DNA of 64,000 nucleotides from Litorimonas sp947503715 (GCF_050271975.1 NZ_CP189850.1:2914001-2978000), one strand, 5' to 3'; shown: positions 18,801-24,302, counted from the stretch's first letter. Notes: generated from the letters alone by a model not told the origin. Program-made: numbers and translations.

Positions 18801-19720
18801 ATCGAGCTGTTGCCCGAGTCATCCATGACCACGGCACGGAAGACGTAATCGCCATCAGGAATAGCGTTTTGCACAGCAGTCGTTGAAGTAAAGCTCATAC
18901 CGCCATCCGTTGAGACTTCATATGCAACGGTTGTCGTTGGATCCATATCTTGACCCATAAGGGACAAATCAAACGTATTATCGGATGTGATCCCATCGCT
19001 ATTATCCACGTTACCTGGGCCGGTATCCTGAAAATTATCCAGAGAAAGCGTGCCCGGCGCCGGGGCCGCCATATCGACTGAGAATGCTGCCACAGCCACA
19101 TTGCCCGCCGCCGGGTTTTCGGCAACGTCTCTCCCGCCACTCACGGTGATATCAATGTCTTCAACCTCAGCATCCAGATCCGCGACGGAATAGGTCACGG
19201 TATAAGTTGAAACCATCCCGTCATTTGTCCAAACCCCAGTCGGTGAGGCAAAACCGGCAGGAACCGCAGAGAGTGAAACAGACGGCTCATTACCGGCTGA
19301 CTCATCCATCAACTCATTATACACGACCGTGATAACGAAATCTGTCGTGTCGCCATCCAAAACCAGGGTGTTGCTGACCGAAATCGTTGGGGCCGTCGGA
19401 GCTGTCGTGTCAATCGTTAAAAAGGCACTCCCGGTCTGACCACCTGTATCACTGAGACTTAGAGAGAGAATGTTGTCAGAAGCGGCTTGAACGACAGACC
19501 CAAAACTGACAGGCGGCATCCCATTTGACATAGAATTTTGATCGAAGCTGAACTCACCATTCATGTCAGCCATGGCCTCGAAAAAATTGCCCCCAAGGTT
19601 GAACGAAACAGTACTGTTAGGCGTTGCACCCGTTCCCAATATCGAGAAAATTCCTGTAGCCTGCTCGGCCGCGTTCACTACATTGTCGTCACCTGATGTA
19701 AAAGTCGCTGAAAGTGCCAT
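3806..19720 (-). CDS. giant VCBS/RTX repeat adhesin secreted by type I system
   Basis: 5304 residues, roughly 530 kDa and very acidic; I noticed no cysteine. Residues 1-710 hold Ig-like and cadherin-like domains without a classical signal peptide. About residues 715-4930 hold some 36 repeats of 95-120 residues, each opening with a G-x-N-D-A/T-P/A motif and many with the VCBS pattern GTLTVTDVDTGE, YGTF, W-x-Y-T-L-D-N, TDTITV, SADGT. Residues 4930-5230 are RTX calcium-binding nonapeptides (GGDGDD, GGAGND), and the last 75 residues are the acidic, aliphatic tail expected of a type I secretion signal. AGGGGA stands 9 bases before the ATG. No ABC exporter, membrane-fusion or TolC gene is near, so the transporter must be elsewhere. 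Likely role: surface or biofilm adhesion. Confidence 0.93.
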   Translation of the reverse strand: MALSATFTSGDDNVVNAAEQATGIFSILGTGATPNSTVSFNLGGNFFEAMADMNGEFSFDQNSMSNGMPPVSFGSVVQAASDNILSLSLSDTGGQTGSAFLTIDTTAPTAPTISVSNTLVLDGDTTDFVITVVYNELMDESAGNEPSVSLSAVPAGFASPTGVWTNDGMVSTYTVTYSVADLDAEVEDIDITVSGGRDVAENPAAGNVAVAAFSVDMAAPAPGTLSLDNFQDTGPGNVDNSDGITSDNTFDLSLMGQDMDPTTTVAYEVSTDGGMSFTSTTAVQNAIPDGDYVFRAVVMDDSGNSSISNTVSVTVDASADKDTALEVSFADMEISSLESGATFINVVGLDSDASGTLTVTDSAGGTATLMNVSSADLTAGQIAMNISGLADGALMVDFDVTDTAGNTTSASANTAVLDQTPPSVVTFDIVDSSLNVLNNSTTVSIAFSDPVMGFTADDISVPADFTVVLVSGGVGDSVFTAVITAPSGFEGNLQASIAAGTYTDLFGNPGEAGASDTIPVDTAAPAAPTIALTVDTGADGDLITFNGEVTLTDVEMGATVEYSLDNVTFTTTQPNLTDGSNTVYARQIDAANNTGPSASITFTLDTGNPSGFAPLAVNIDEYVEGADPAPVAGDILATLVATDGGAAPELTYTLANDFGGAIALVDNGGNWTLIVADPELFDFEDNSSFEVDLTATDTAGNATTEMFTISLNDLNDAPVIDGSAGVTGGVTERADTNEAAENAPAGFGTAGAFTFTDDDETDSHSVSVANVSSSNGSFLGVFLAGASSPAQGGNTGVISWTFDNLDASDMAIVDALPEGDTITQVYAVTINDGQGGVTTQNVTITITGTNDAAIFAGDVSGAVVEAGGVANADAGTPSVMGTVTVTDVDTGETGFQAAMAADLVGTYGTFTFDETSGAWTYSLDNSAADALNDGQVVTETLTILSLDGTSQDIDVTVTGTNDAPVLAAQVGTVGAVEDGSMVMFDLSAIGSDADAENDGSNLTYSIETAPGEGSAMVSGTNLIFNPGMDFQDLAAGETRDVTVTVLAEDSQGETSNVQTVTFTVTGTNDTPFVVAGGDVSGSLSEGNDAITVSGVFSVTDVDLSDVVSVSNVSVAATGTGAAEAPSEAALLALITEPSNPEIVGSSDATDTLDWTFAAAAGVFDYLNDGDVLVLTYTVTLSDDAMPPATTTQGITITITGTNDAPVFAGDLTGNVVEAGGVANADAGTPSITGTATVTDADTGEGGFGPIAVADLTGDYGTFTFNQSTGAWSYTLNNGTTDALNDMEVVTDTLTVTSLDGTPQDLVVTITGSNDAPVLAAQVGTVAAVEDGAAVTFDLTALGSDADAEDTGASLSYAITTGPSEGTATIVDGELTFDPGMAFQDLADGDTRTVTVQVQATDARAATSNIETITFVITGTNDDPVIDSINGNTGVVTEAAETSATPADNAGDLMVSGAIGFNDLDDGNTFTAEVLSVEIAGGTEPSAEFAGVDLLALMSLVDLDAGTAGIQVDEAGGLQWTFTAGEDLFDYLADGESIVFEYTLRVTDNDGGFDDQILTITVNGANDAPVVTVMNPVDDTEGDSLDSAGDTIAPPLPTAADDVTIDLNTLTTIVEVDESDTQLIDGVTISNTTSAAVLAALGGVSAGDIEALFTIDGDEVTYNRNAPLFDMLGDGESITVDVTFDVTSGPDTVSRTVTLTINGANDTPYFITPLSATEATITEDVGVDGMDNHVRDFTIEFDDVELNDTHTVTILPSGPETADYIGTFSSGFTETATGTGTGEVIFQFVVADSVIENLTSSDSFVQTYAVSVSDGDGATITREIEITIEGTNDAPVITAITPDTGTTIIEDQAVIETGSADTQSLTGTIDFDDVDISSLAIASGVADTNSITATVTGTTLEGAAFAGTIPSGLLTFNVSGANAASTVGNQATWSFDITDGDFDFLAAGEDLVITYDVTVSDGNGGTSTMPLSFTITGTNDLATITGTATGGVTEDDAMANTATGTLTVSDADTGEDVLIAVMAGQDGDNGYGTFEVSAAGVWTYTLDDSDPAVQALPMGATLTDTITVMSADGTASQLITVTITGANDAATFAGDVSGAVVEAGGVANADAGTPSVSGTVTVADVDTGQAGFQAALAGDLVGTYGTFTFNEMTGAWDYTLNNSTADALNDEEVVTDTLTILSTDGTSQDLVVTITGTNDAPVLAVQVGTVSATEDNGSVAFDLTALASDVDAEDTAANLTYAITTAPSEGSASISGGMLIFDPGTDFQELGAGITTTVTVQVQATDASGGTSNIETITFTVTGVNDDAVIAGVATGDVTEDDAMANTATGTLTVTDVDTGENVLVAVTAGTAGDNAYGTFEVSAAGVWTYTLDNMNGVVQALPAGDTLTDTITVMSADGTAMETITVTITGTNDTATIAGLATGDVTEDDAMANTATGTLTVTDVDTGENVLVEVPSGTAGDAGYGTFAVTAAGVWTYTLDNSNSSVQALPAGVTLTDTITVSSEDGTAMETITVTITGTNDTATIAGVSTGNVTEDDAMANTATGTLTVTDVDTGEDVLVAVAAGTAGDAGYGTFEVSAAGVWTYTLDNSNGSVQALPAGDTLTDTITVMSADGTAMETITVTITGTNDTATIAGLATGDVIEDDAMANTATGTLTVTDVDTGENVLVEVPSGTAGDAGYGTFAVTAAGVWTYTLDNSNSSVQALPAGVTLTDTITVSSADGTAMETITVTITGTNDAATIAGLATGGVTEDDAMANTATGTLTVTDVDTGEDVLVEVPAGTAGLNGYGTFEVTAAGVWTYTLDNSNGSVQALPAGVTLTDTITVMSADGTAMETITVTITGTNDAATIAGLATGDVTEDDAMNTASGTLMVTDVDTGETGFQAAAMADLSGTYGTFTFDETSGAWTYTLNNMLAATQGLTDGQDVTETLTILSLDGTSQDIVVTVTGENDLATIVGDVTGAVVEASGDDTPDAGTPSDSGTLTVSDADVGEAVFQVASAGDLAGTYGTFTFDDATGAWTYTLDNTLAATQGLAVGVTAMETLTVLSFDGTATETITVTVTGANDGPDATDDTATVNEGAFGTFNVLFGNSQGVLADSDIDGDSLFVISASDIDDDAEDGVTGNDGVSGLVSGVPQTFFTDFGAEVTVSANGSITYNLTSPTAAFNSLALGEMAIDTFSYTISDGNGGTDTATFSVTIVGTNDPVTAVTDAIVAIEDGAGLTGNLTDNDQDVDTNDTFSIVNITGGSGTSVAARLDGGFDLTLSDGVLVSVDSDGSYTVTAPDSLADGYEVTGNFTYTVQDTGGAQSFATVSISVTGTNDAPDVTMITAPPTDEDQAAVGINLLQGQTDVDMNDAPDVLSVNSIVVTSSDGRTVVFSDVGSVVTIDPAQFNDLAGGDSVTLTITYNVNDGFVDVQNTAELVINGVNDAASIAGLATGDVTEDDAMANTATGTLTVTDVDTGENVLVAVTAGTAGDNAYGTFEVSAAGVWTYTLDNMNGVVQALPAGDTLTDTITVMSADGTAMETITVTITGTNDTATIAGLATGDVTEDDAMANTATGTLTVTDVDTGENVLVEVPSGTAGDAGYGTFAVTAAGVWTYTLDNSNSSVQALPAGVTLTDTITVSSEDGTAMETITVTITGTNDTATIAGVSTGNVTEDDAMANTATGTLTVTDVDTGEDVLVSVTAGTAGDNAYGTFEVSAAGVWTYTLDNSNSAVQALPAGDTLTDTITVMSADGTAMETITVTITGTNDAATIAGLATGDVTEDDAMANTATGTLTVTDVDTGENVLVEVPSGTAGDAGYGTFEVTEAGVWTYTLDNSNGSVQSLPAGVTLTDTITVSSEDGTAMETITVTITGTNDAATIAGVATGDVTEDDAAANTATGTLTVTDVDTGENVLVAVAAGAAGDNGYGTFEVTEAGVWTYTLDNLNPTVNALPAGITLTDTITVMSADGTAMETITVTITGSNDVAAIFGVSTGAVTEDDAAANAASGTLLIDDPDTGEAGFQAAAMADLSGTYGTFTFNEVSGEWTYTLDNSRTVTQALTDGQIVTETLTVLSIDGVSQDIVVTVTGENDAATIAGVATGDVTEDAEINTATGTLTITDVDTGEDVFVAVTAGTAGDNAYGTFEVTEAGVWTYTLDNSNGTVQALPAGVTLTDTITVMSADGTAMETIMVTITGTNDDAIFGGTTTGAVVEAGGVANADAGTPSATGTVTVADVDTGETGFQAVLAADLVGTYGTFSFDETSGAWTYTLNNSTADALDDGETVTETLTIMSLDGTMQDIDVTVTGTNDAPVAMADVNSGIEDGPLILGSVATNDSDVDADAILTYTLADGPVAGLTLSPNGIYSFDTTDAAYQSLNRNETLVLTINYLVTDEQGASTPSTLTITLTGTNDTPVMTAQVGTVAANEDGMAVTFDLSTLGTDADDENDGSNLTYAITTGPSEGSASIMGTDLSFDPGSDFQDLAAGETRIVTMQVQATDAQGAFSNIETISFTVTGVNDAATIAGLATGDVIEDDAAANTATGTLTVTDVDTGEDVLVEVPSGTASDNGYGTFAVTAAGVWTYTLDNSNSAVQALPAGVTLTDTITVSSADGTAMETITVTITGTNDTATIAGVATGDVTEDDAAANTATGTLTITDVDTGEAELVAVPSGTAGDAGYGTFEVTEAGVWTYMLDNSNSSVQALPAGVTLTDTITVMSADGTAMETITVTITGTNDVATIAGVATGDVTEDAMGNTTTGTLTVTDVDTGEDVLVAVTAGTAGDAGYGTFEVTEAGVWTYTLDNSNSTVQALPAGVTLTDTITVMSADGTAMETITVTITGSNDTPVLAGTVTGEVVEDNAFTTSGQITITDVDTGEDLVQAQAAALGSNGLGSFTVLSDGSWTYTLDNDNVAVQGLAVGETTTDSLIVTSLDGSETITLTVTITGGVNIIVGTDEPDTLNGTSDEDDITGGDGDDFIFGNGGDDVIDGGAGNDTIIIGAGMTIIDGGTGLDRVGVDNSVHSVNVNLAVGSATLFDTLGSDIGSLTLSNVEGVRGGAGDDVMVAGTDSVSFSGLDGDDMLTGSAQNDILTGGNGEDILSGGDGIDLIRGGNGNDDLSGGAGNDRLRGNSGEDMIDGGEGNDNIVAGADDDTVYGGEGNDLILGDAGADTLFGDAGNDRINGGADDDFILGGDGADTVNGGSGDDLIFGGRDADILNGDEGADDIRGGSGEDTINGGTGADRLQGNGGNDTFVFGVGTGADQIVDFDDAGNDVMDLTAFGFADFADLQGNISQSGNHVIIDLGNGDEILLLNTDIIDIDDADFLL
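4030..4920 (-). repeat. RTX calcium-binding nonapeptide block
   Basis: DNA encoding about 300 residues of glycine- and aspartate-rich repeats on the pattern GGxGxDxUx, running from GTDEPDTLNGTSDEDD to GGTGADRLQGNGGND. Such blocks fold into calcium-loaded parallel beta-rolls after type I secretion and here sit directly before the C-terminal secretion signal. Confidence 0.9.
8676..9415 (-). repeat. near-identical 740-bp duplication, copy 1
   Basis: By eye this segment matches 12042-12781 base for base at an offset of 3366, with one difference seen (t at 8801 region against c in copy 2, a synonymous-type change). The match begins at ACAAGGACATCTTCG and ends at CACCTGT, after which the copies diverge sharply. 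It covers about 2.3 repeat units (residues about 3435-3681). Confidence 0.85.
12042..12781 (-). repeat. near-identical 740-bp duplication, copy 2
   Basis: Partner of 8676-9415 (residues about 2313-2559 of the adhesin). The flanks of the two copies differ by many substitutions, so the identity is confined to this block, as expected from a recent block duplication or gene conversion. A shorter third near-copy is visible around 11530-11760. Confidence 0.85.
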
Positions 19721-20436
19721 GATGATAGTCCCCTAAGTTTGTTTGGATATCCCGAATGTGACGGGCGTATTTTGAATGAATTTTGAGTTGAGCTTCCTGC
19801 GCGCCACGAAGGAAAAGAGGGAAAGCCCCTCGCGGTCACGTCATGATGACGTCCTGAAAATGCAAATGGCAGTTTTGCGGCCAGCCGAGTTTATGCGGCA
19901 GCGCCGCAAAGCGACCACATCCGGTATTTAAGATAATTTTTGGAGCGCCCCACATATTGAAAGTCCTACGGGATAGGACCGAAAAGTGGGAAAGGCAGAA
20001 TTATATCGGGTTTAAAAAAACTATTTCGCATGTATCCAGCCCCAAATTTGCGCACCGTCACCCCTTCAAATTAGGGTGAAACTTCTTCTTCTGATAGATC
20101 GAAAAATTCGAACATCATGAAGATGAAAATTTAAAATGAAGAGAAATTCCGTTTAGGTATAATGCAGAAACAATCTGCTTTGCCCATAACTTAATCGCCC
20201 CCCAGATGACCTACAGTTAACACAAGGTAAATTTCGGAGTCAACGTAGAAACGAAAAACCAATTTCCCAAAATAAGAAAGTTACTCATTGAGCAACCGAT
20301 CCGATGTCGTTCTGGCCTGCCAGTCCAGCCTAAAATCACAATCACATCACTGGTCGTAGAAGAATTCTGGAATTCGTGTTTTTGCGTAGATGTCCGTCTG
20401 AAAAATCCGCAAAGATTCACCCCTGCCCCTAATCAA
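19721..20436. other. long intergenic leader region of the adhesin gene
   Basis: About 700 bases without a convincing gene. It is A/T-rich (especially 20040-20216), unlike the coding DNA on both sides. Near the adhesin start it contains a palindrome at 19838-19852. On the minus strand a TATAAT lies at 20005-20000, but no matching -35 box stands 16-18 bases upstream. The short minus-strand frame at 20217-20420 has no recognisable product. The region is the natural place for control of the giant gene and may hold a long 5' leader. Confidence 0.6.
19838..19852. promoter_or_regulatory. 15-bp palindrome upstream of the adhesin gene
   Basis: ACGTCAT-G-ATGACGT, perfect 7-bp arms around one central base, 118 bases before the adhesin start codon. 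Symmetry of this length in a non-coding leader suggests an operator for a dimeric regulator. No known box is identified. Confidence 0.4.
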
Positions 20437-20517
20437 AACGCCTTGCCACGGCGTGTTCAACCATGGCGGCAATGTCAGCCATTGTCGGATCGGCCTTTGA
20501 CGCCTTTCCAATCCCCA

Positions 20518-21320
20518 TCATCGCGCGGTGAATGCATCTTTAAAAACTTTGCGCATCGGCGCGGCGCGGGCCCAATGCGTTTTTGATAAACCAATCGGCG
20601 CAAAATTGTCCTGATCATCTTGCCCCATTCGAGTAGATGGAAAAAGCGGATCGTCGGGCAAAAAACCCAACTCATCCTTTAGATAGGCGAGATAGCTCGC
20701 TACCTTATCCTCTATGGCCTGCCCCACGGGGAAGAACCACGTTGCGATCATTTTACTGGCTTTCGTCGCCACCTCATTCGGGTCTTGCAGGACTTCGCGC
20801 TCAGCCCATAGGACGTGTTTCACTTTCATAGTGATGATGGCCCCGTCTCTTGCACCTGATAACAGGGTGAAGGCCAGCAAGGCGCGGTTGCGACGGTCCA
20901 CGGCGCTGGCGCTGGGCATGGCTAGGATCGTGTCCGTTATTTGCTCGACCGTCGCATAATTTGCCGTTTTGACGGCATGCCCGCGCGGATTTCAGTATCC
21001 TTCAGGCGAAGGCTTAGAAGCGCCTTACGGACCTTTTTCGGGCGCAAACGTTCATCGGCAATCATCCAGTCAAAGAACCCGCGCACATGGCGAACCTTGG
21101 CTTGTTTCGTCCGCATCCGTGTCGGTGTTGCCCGCAAGGCGTCCAGATAGGCTTTGACCTTTTCACGGTCGATACTGGCAAGATCGGCCCACCCCGTCGC
21201 GGCCTCATATTGGGCTAGCGCGGCCAGTCTTTGATCAATGGTGGAGTCCGCTTGTCGGATTTTCAGGTCTTCCATCCAGTCGAGCTTCAGGCGGTCATTA
21301 TTGGGATTCGTTTCAGTCAT
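20518..21320 (-). pseudogene. tyrosine recombinase, frameshifted and truncated
   Basis: The start is taken at the ATG at 21320 (MTETNPNNDRLKLDWMEDLK), which has AAAGG just upstream; the open frame extends further but that part reads as non-coding. The N-terminal half is a SAM-like core-binding domain (VKAYLDALRATPTRMRTKQA, VRGFFDWMIADERLRPKKVR). Near 20960 the frame must shift: the protein continues as YATVEQITDTILAMPSASAV, then RRNRALLAFTLLSGARDGAI with the first catalytic Arg, WFFPVG and DDPLFPSTRMG. It ends at KVFKDAFTAR, just where family members go on to the H-x-x-R box and the catalytic Tyr, so the enzyme cannot be active. A tail-like ADIAAMVEHAVARRFD in another frame at 20437-20520 may be the remaining C-terminus. 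Confidence 0.75.
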
Positions 21321-21382
21321 GCGTTGGACCTTTCGCCAAGTGAGCATGTAAGGGGTGAATGGGGAATGTTTATAAGTGCAGG

Positions 21383-21817
21383 TCACGCCGCTGGATTGTC
21401 TGACCGTTTTGGACAGAAAACGGCTTCCAACGCCGCCCGATTGGCCACAGACCCAAACCGCTGAAGGGTCAAACCGCATGTTTTACAATCGCCTTTGACG
21501 GTCAGCTTGGACGCATTGCGCTGGATGATGTGAAACGTATCGCCCTTGATCTGGCGCGGCACTTTGCACCGGACGCAATACATCTCATTCGGCCCACAAG
21601 GCTTGCGCTTGGCCACCTGTCTGGCCTTCATCCAGTCTTTGATCTTCGCACCATTCAGAATGATGGGGCGGCGCGTGTTAGTGATGGCAACGTCCAACCC
21701 GTGCAAATTTATCCAGCGCCGAATAGTTGCGGGATTGACCTCCAAAAGCTCGGCCAGCGTCACAATCGTATAGGGTCGATGGGATCGCACCCGCTGATAG
21801 TCTTTGGACAGACTCAC
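21383..21817 (-). CDS. small HTH / zinc-ribbon protein of integrative element
   Basis: 144 residues. The N-terminal third is a MerR/excisionase-like helix-turn-helix (TIVTLAELLEVNPATIRRWI). The C-terminal half has two Cys pairs, YCVRCK and GDCKTCG, spaced as in a zinc ribbon. It sits between an AlpA-type gene (stop to start 8 bases) and a tyrosine recombinase, all on one strand, an arrangement I associate with small integrative elements in which such proteins assist or control excision. The function is inferred from motif and context; I do not know a named family. Confidence 0.7.
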   Translation of the reverse strand: MSLSKDYQRVRSHRPYTIVTLAELLEVNPATIRRWINLHGLDVAITNTRRPIILNGAKIKDWMKARQVAKRKPCGPNEMYCVRCKVPRQIKGDTFHIIQRNASKLTVKGDCKTCGLTLQRFGSVANRAALEAVFCPKRSDNPAA

Positions 21818-21825
21818 GGGACGCC

Positions 21826-22032
21826 CTACGCGTCATCAGCTTCGAAAAGCGCCCGTATCTCTTCGACGCGCCAGACGGTCGTGCGCGGCCCCAGCTTTTG
21901 AGGTTGGGGAAAGCGCCCATCTTTTACGCCTTGCCACCACGTGGACTTAGAAACGGGTATAGGACCGCGCGGAGAAAGGATTTGAGAGAGGCGGACTAGG
22001 CCAGTTTGGGGGAATGCGGGATTGTCGGACAT
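21826..22032 (-). CDS. AlpA-family regulator / excisionase
   Basis: 68 residues with the compact winged-helix pattern of AlpA/Xis proteins: VRLSQILSPRGPIPVSKSTW, WQGVKDGRFPQPQKLGPRTT and WRVEEIRALFE. In prophages and islands such proteins activate integrase or aid excision. It lies first in a three-gene set with the zinc-ribbon protein and the broken recombinase. With that recombinase inactive its target is uncertain. Confidence 0.85.
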   Translation of the reverse strand: MSDNPAFPQTGLVRLSQILSPRGPIPVSKSTWWQGVKDGRFPQPQKLGPRTTVWRVEEIRALFEADDA

Positions 22033-22167
22033 ATGCGGTCTCCATGTGATTTGGTCACATCAAGATCGACAATTCTGGCAGGTTTAATAGCTGGGTAGGT
22101 TACGAAAACCCGTCACACCCTTTCGACCGAATAACTCTCAGGGATAAAAATAATCTCTTAAATACAA

Positions 22168-22893
22168 TCACTTAAAATGGAATTTCTGCATCCAAATCAA
22201 AGTCAATTTTTCTATCGAATCTATTTTTTTCTCCGCCGTGACTTGGAAGTTTTGATCAATTGCCGCTAGAGCCTTCGAAACTCCAGTAGGTTTTGTAGAA
22301 CCTGCACCAGTTGGAGTCTTAGGCGCTCCACCTTGCGGCTTCCAGTTCACTATTTTGGCAATCTCGTCGATGACGGTATCAAGTGGTTTCCCATCATCAT
22401 CTGTTAAATCGTAATCTGCACCATGAAGGCGCAACCACTTTATAACAGATTGCTTAGGGGTTTTCCCCTTTAAGTCTTTCCCTTCCATCGCTTGCCAAGC
22501 TCGTATCGCCGCCGCCAACTTAGGAGAGTAGCGAGGGTGTTGGGAACTTAAAAATTCTCCCTCAGGTTCTTCAGGAAAGAAAAAGAAATGAGTGACGACT
22601 CCTTTAGAACGCAACCAATCCTTAATCGCGTCAACCCTTATCAAAGCCAGATCATCATCTGGATAATACTCTCCATCGTTTGGGTTTACCACGTGCGCTT
22701 CTCTGCCTTGGAGAATTTTCGCCTTAACGGCACTCCCTAATGCATGCTTCACTGCCACATATCCGACTGGCTTTTCTTTAGAGCCATAGCCCATTTTTTA
22801 TTGAAGCTCGGAAGGGTCATAACCGCATATCAGAAGTGCGCCTTGTACAACTGTCAACTCATCCGCGAGACGCCAATAATCGATCGCTTTCAA
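22168..22893 (-). pseudogene. island protein of unknown function, interrupted by in-frame stop
   Basis: The open part from the ATG at 22794 codes 208 residues (MGYGSKEKPVGYVAVKHALG onwards) but has no ribosome site. In the same frame upstream a start at TTG 22893, with AAGGGG 6 bases before it, codes KAIDYWRLADELTVVQGALL and ICGYDPSELQ and then meets TAA at 22798-22800, two codons before that ATG. The upstream piece reads like the normal N-terminus of this island family, so the gene appears broken by a nonsense change; restart at 22794 is possible. The middle contains RAWQAMEGKDLKGKTPKQSV and a proline/threonine-rich linker. No enzymatic motif is visible. Confidence 0.6.
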
Positions 22894-22923
22894 ATCACAC
22901 CCCTTATATCAGATGTAGAACTG

Positions 22924-24127
22924 TTAAGTTGAGTCTGTCTTGCTTTGCAACTCTTCGACATATGCCGCCCACCAATCGGCAATCTTTACACGCTCATCCC
23001 AATAGCCCGCGCGGTTGTAGATTCGTCTAATCGCGTTTTTGTCCTGATGTGAGAGATAGGCCTCAATAGCATCACCGCTCCATAAACCGCTCTCATTTGC
23101 GAAAGTTGAGAATGTTGTTCTGAAACCATGCGATGTGACTTCCTCCGCGCTGAAGCCTAAACGCCTTAGAGCCTGATTGAGTGTATTCTCGCTGATTGGT
23201 TTCTCAGCAGAGCTAAGTGATGGAAAGAGCAAAGCGCCCCAACCTGTCAGCTCTCGCAACTCCTCCAGTAATGCCAAGGCGGCATTTGATAGCGGCACAT
23301 TATGCGCCGCCCGCATTTTCATCCGTTCCGCTGGGACATTCCAAACCCGCTCTTCAAAGTCGAATTCCTCCCATCGCGCTTTACGAATTTCGCCCGGTCG
23401 CGACGCGAATAGAATATGAAGGGTTAGGGCGATTTTGGTTTCAGCCTTACCGCCATAGCTATCCAGCGCCCTTAGAAACTCTTTCAACCTATCTTCATCG
23501 GTAATGGCCGCATGGTGTTTCACCGTGGGCTTTATGAGCGCGTCTTTCAGAGCGAAGGTCGGATCAGTCTCGGCAACACCAGACGCCACCGCATAGCGAA
23601 ACACGGCACTAATCGTGGATCGTAAGCGGCGCACGGTTTCATAATGCCCCAGCGCTTCGCGCCTCTTCAACGTCTTCAGGACCGTTTGCGCTTTGATTTC
23701 ATTGATCGGCATATCGCCCAGATCATCCATCGCCAGCCGTAAAAGCCATTCTTTATTTTTTTATGGTCCCTTCGGATTTTCCTTCTTTGAGCTGTTTCGC
23801 GAGAAATTTTTCAGCGAGCTTTGCGAAGGTATGTTCTGACACGACGGCCTTTTTCGCTTTGGCCTTTTGCTTTTTAGCCGCTGGGTCAACGCCTTCAGCA
23901 TGAAGCCTTCGCGCCTCATCTCTTAGAAAGCGGGCTCTCTTCAGTGTAACGGCTGGATATTTCCCTAGGGACAAGCTCTTCTCTTTGCCGTCTACACGAA
24001 ACTTGAATTTCCAAAGCTTAGAACCGTTTGGCGTAACCAATACGAAGAGGCTGTCATAGTCTGAAACCTTGTAAGGCTTGACCTTTGGCTTCAACGATTT
24101 CATTTTTGCCACGGTAAATGGCATCAA
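22924..24127 (-). pseudogene. P4-type integrase split by a +1 frameshift
   Basis: The N-terminal part (24127-23753, 124 codons) is the DUF4102 arm-binding domain of P4/CP4-57-type integrases (LWKFKFRVDGKEKSLSLG, YPAVTLKRARFLRDEARRL). It stops at TAA after a run of seven A. One frame away the protein resumes (NKEWLLRLAMDDLGDMPINE) and continues to 22924 with all catalytic elements: Arg in SRPGEIRKARW, SHGFRTTFSTF, His in LSHQDKN and Tyr in RIYNRAGYWDERV. Removing one A restores a ~400-residue enzyme of normal length. It lies beside the tRNA-Leu 3' end and points away from it, as active integrases of this family do. It may be a fresh mutation, a sequencing error in the homopolymer, or rescued by slippage. 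Confidence 0.85.
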
Positions 24128-24214
24128 ACCCCCAAAATCGCCCCCCAGCGCACTGGCGGTTTAAAATTACACCCCCAGAATAAACCCCCAATGGGGTCGG
24201 ATTTGGAAAAGTCG

Positions 24215-24284
24215 TATCGGACGGCTTCGGACAGATATATCCCCAATACCGCGTATTTACTAGGGTTTATCGGACATCTTCGGA
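24215..24284. repeat. direct repeats between integrase and tRNA (candidate arm sites)
   Basis: TATCGGACGGCTTCGGA at 24215-24231 and TATCGGACATCTTCGGA at 24268-24284 agree at 15 of 17 positions in the same orientation, and a third partial copy (TATCGGA) stands at 24288-24294. The 175 bases between P4 integrases and their tRNA normally carry the arm-type integrase and excisionase sites, so this is a fair candidate for them. Confidence 0.5.
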
Positions 24285-24302
24285 TTTTATCGGAAGTCTA
24301 AA

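Noticed and set aside
3837..18848. Dozens of plus-strand open frames of 60-300 codons opposite the adhesin gene
   Set aside because: They repeat with the VCBS units, change frame from unit to unit, and read as low-complexity Val/Ser/Thr antisense text. They are shadows of biased codon use, including the 301-codon one at 6650-7555.
19996..20010. TATAAT on the minus strand as adhesin promoter
   Set aside because: No -35 box at 16-18 bases and 280 bases from the start codon; too weak to list as a promoter.
20217..20420. 67-codon minus-strand frame in the adhesin leader
   Set aside because: No ribosome site, no family resemblance, odd composition.
23753..23775. Programmed -1 frameshift at A-AAA-AAA in the P4 integrase
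   Set aside because: The downstream frame is reached by +1 (or -2), not by -1, so the classical slippery mechanism does not give the integrase.
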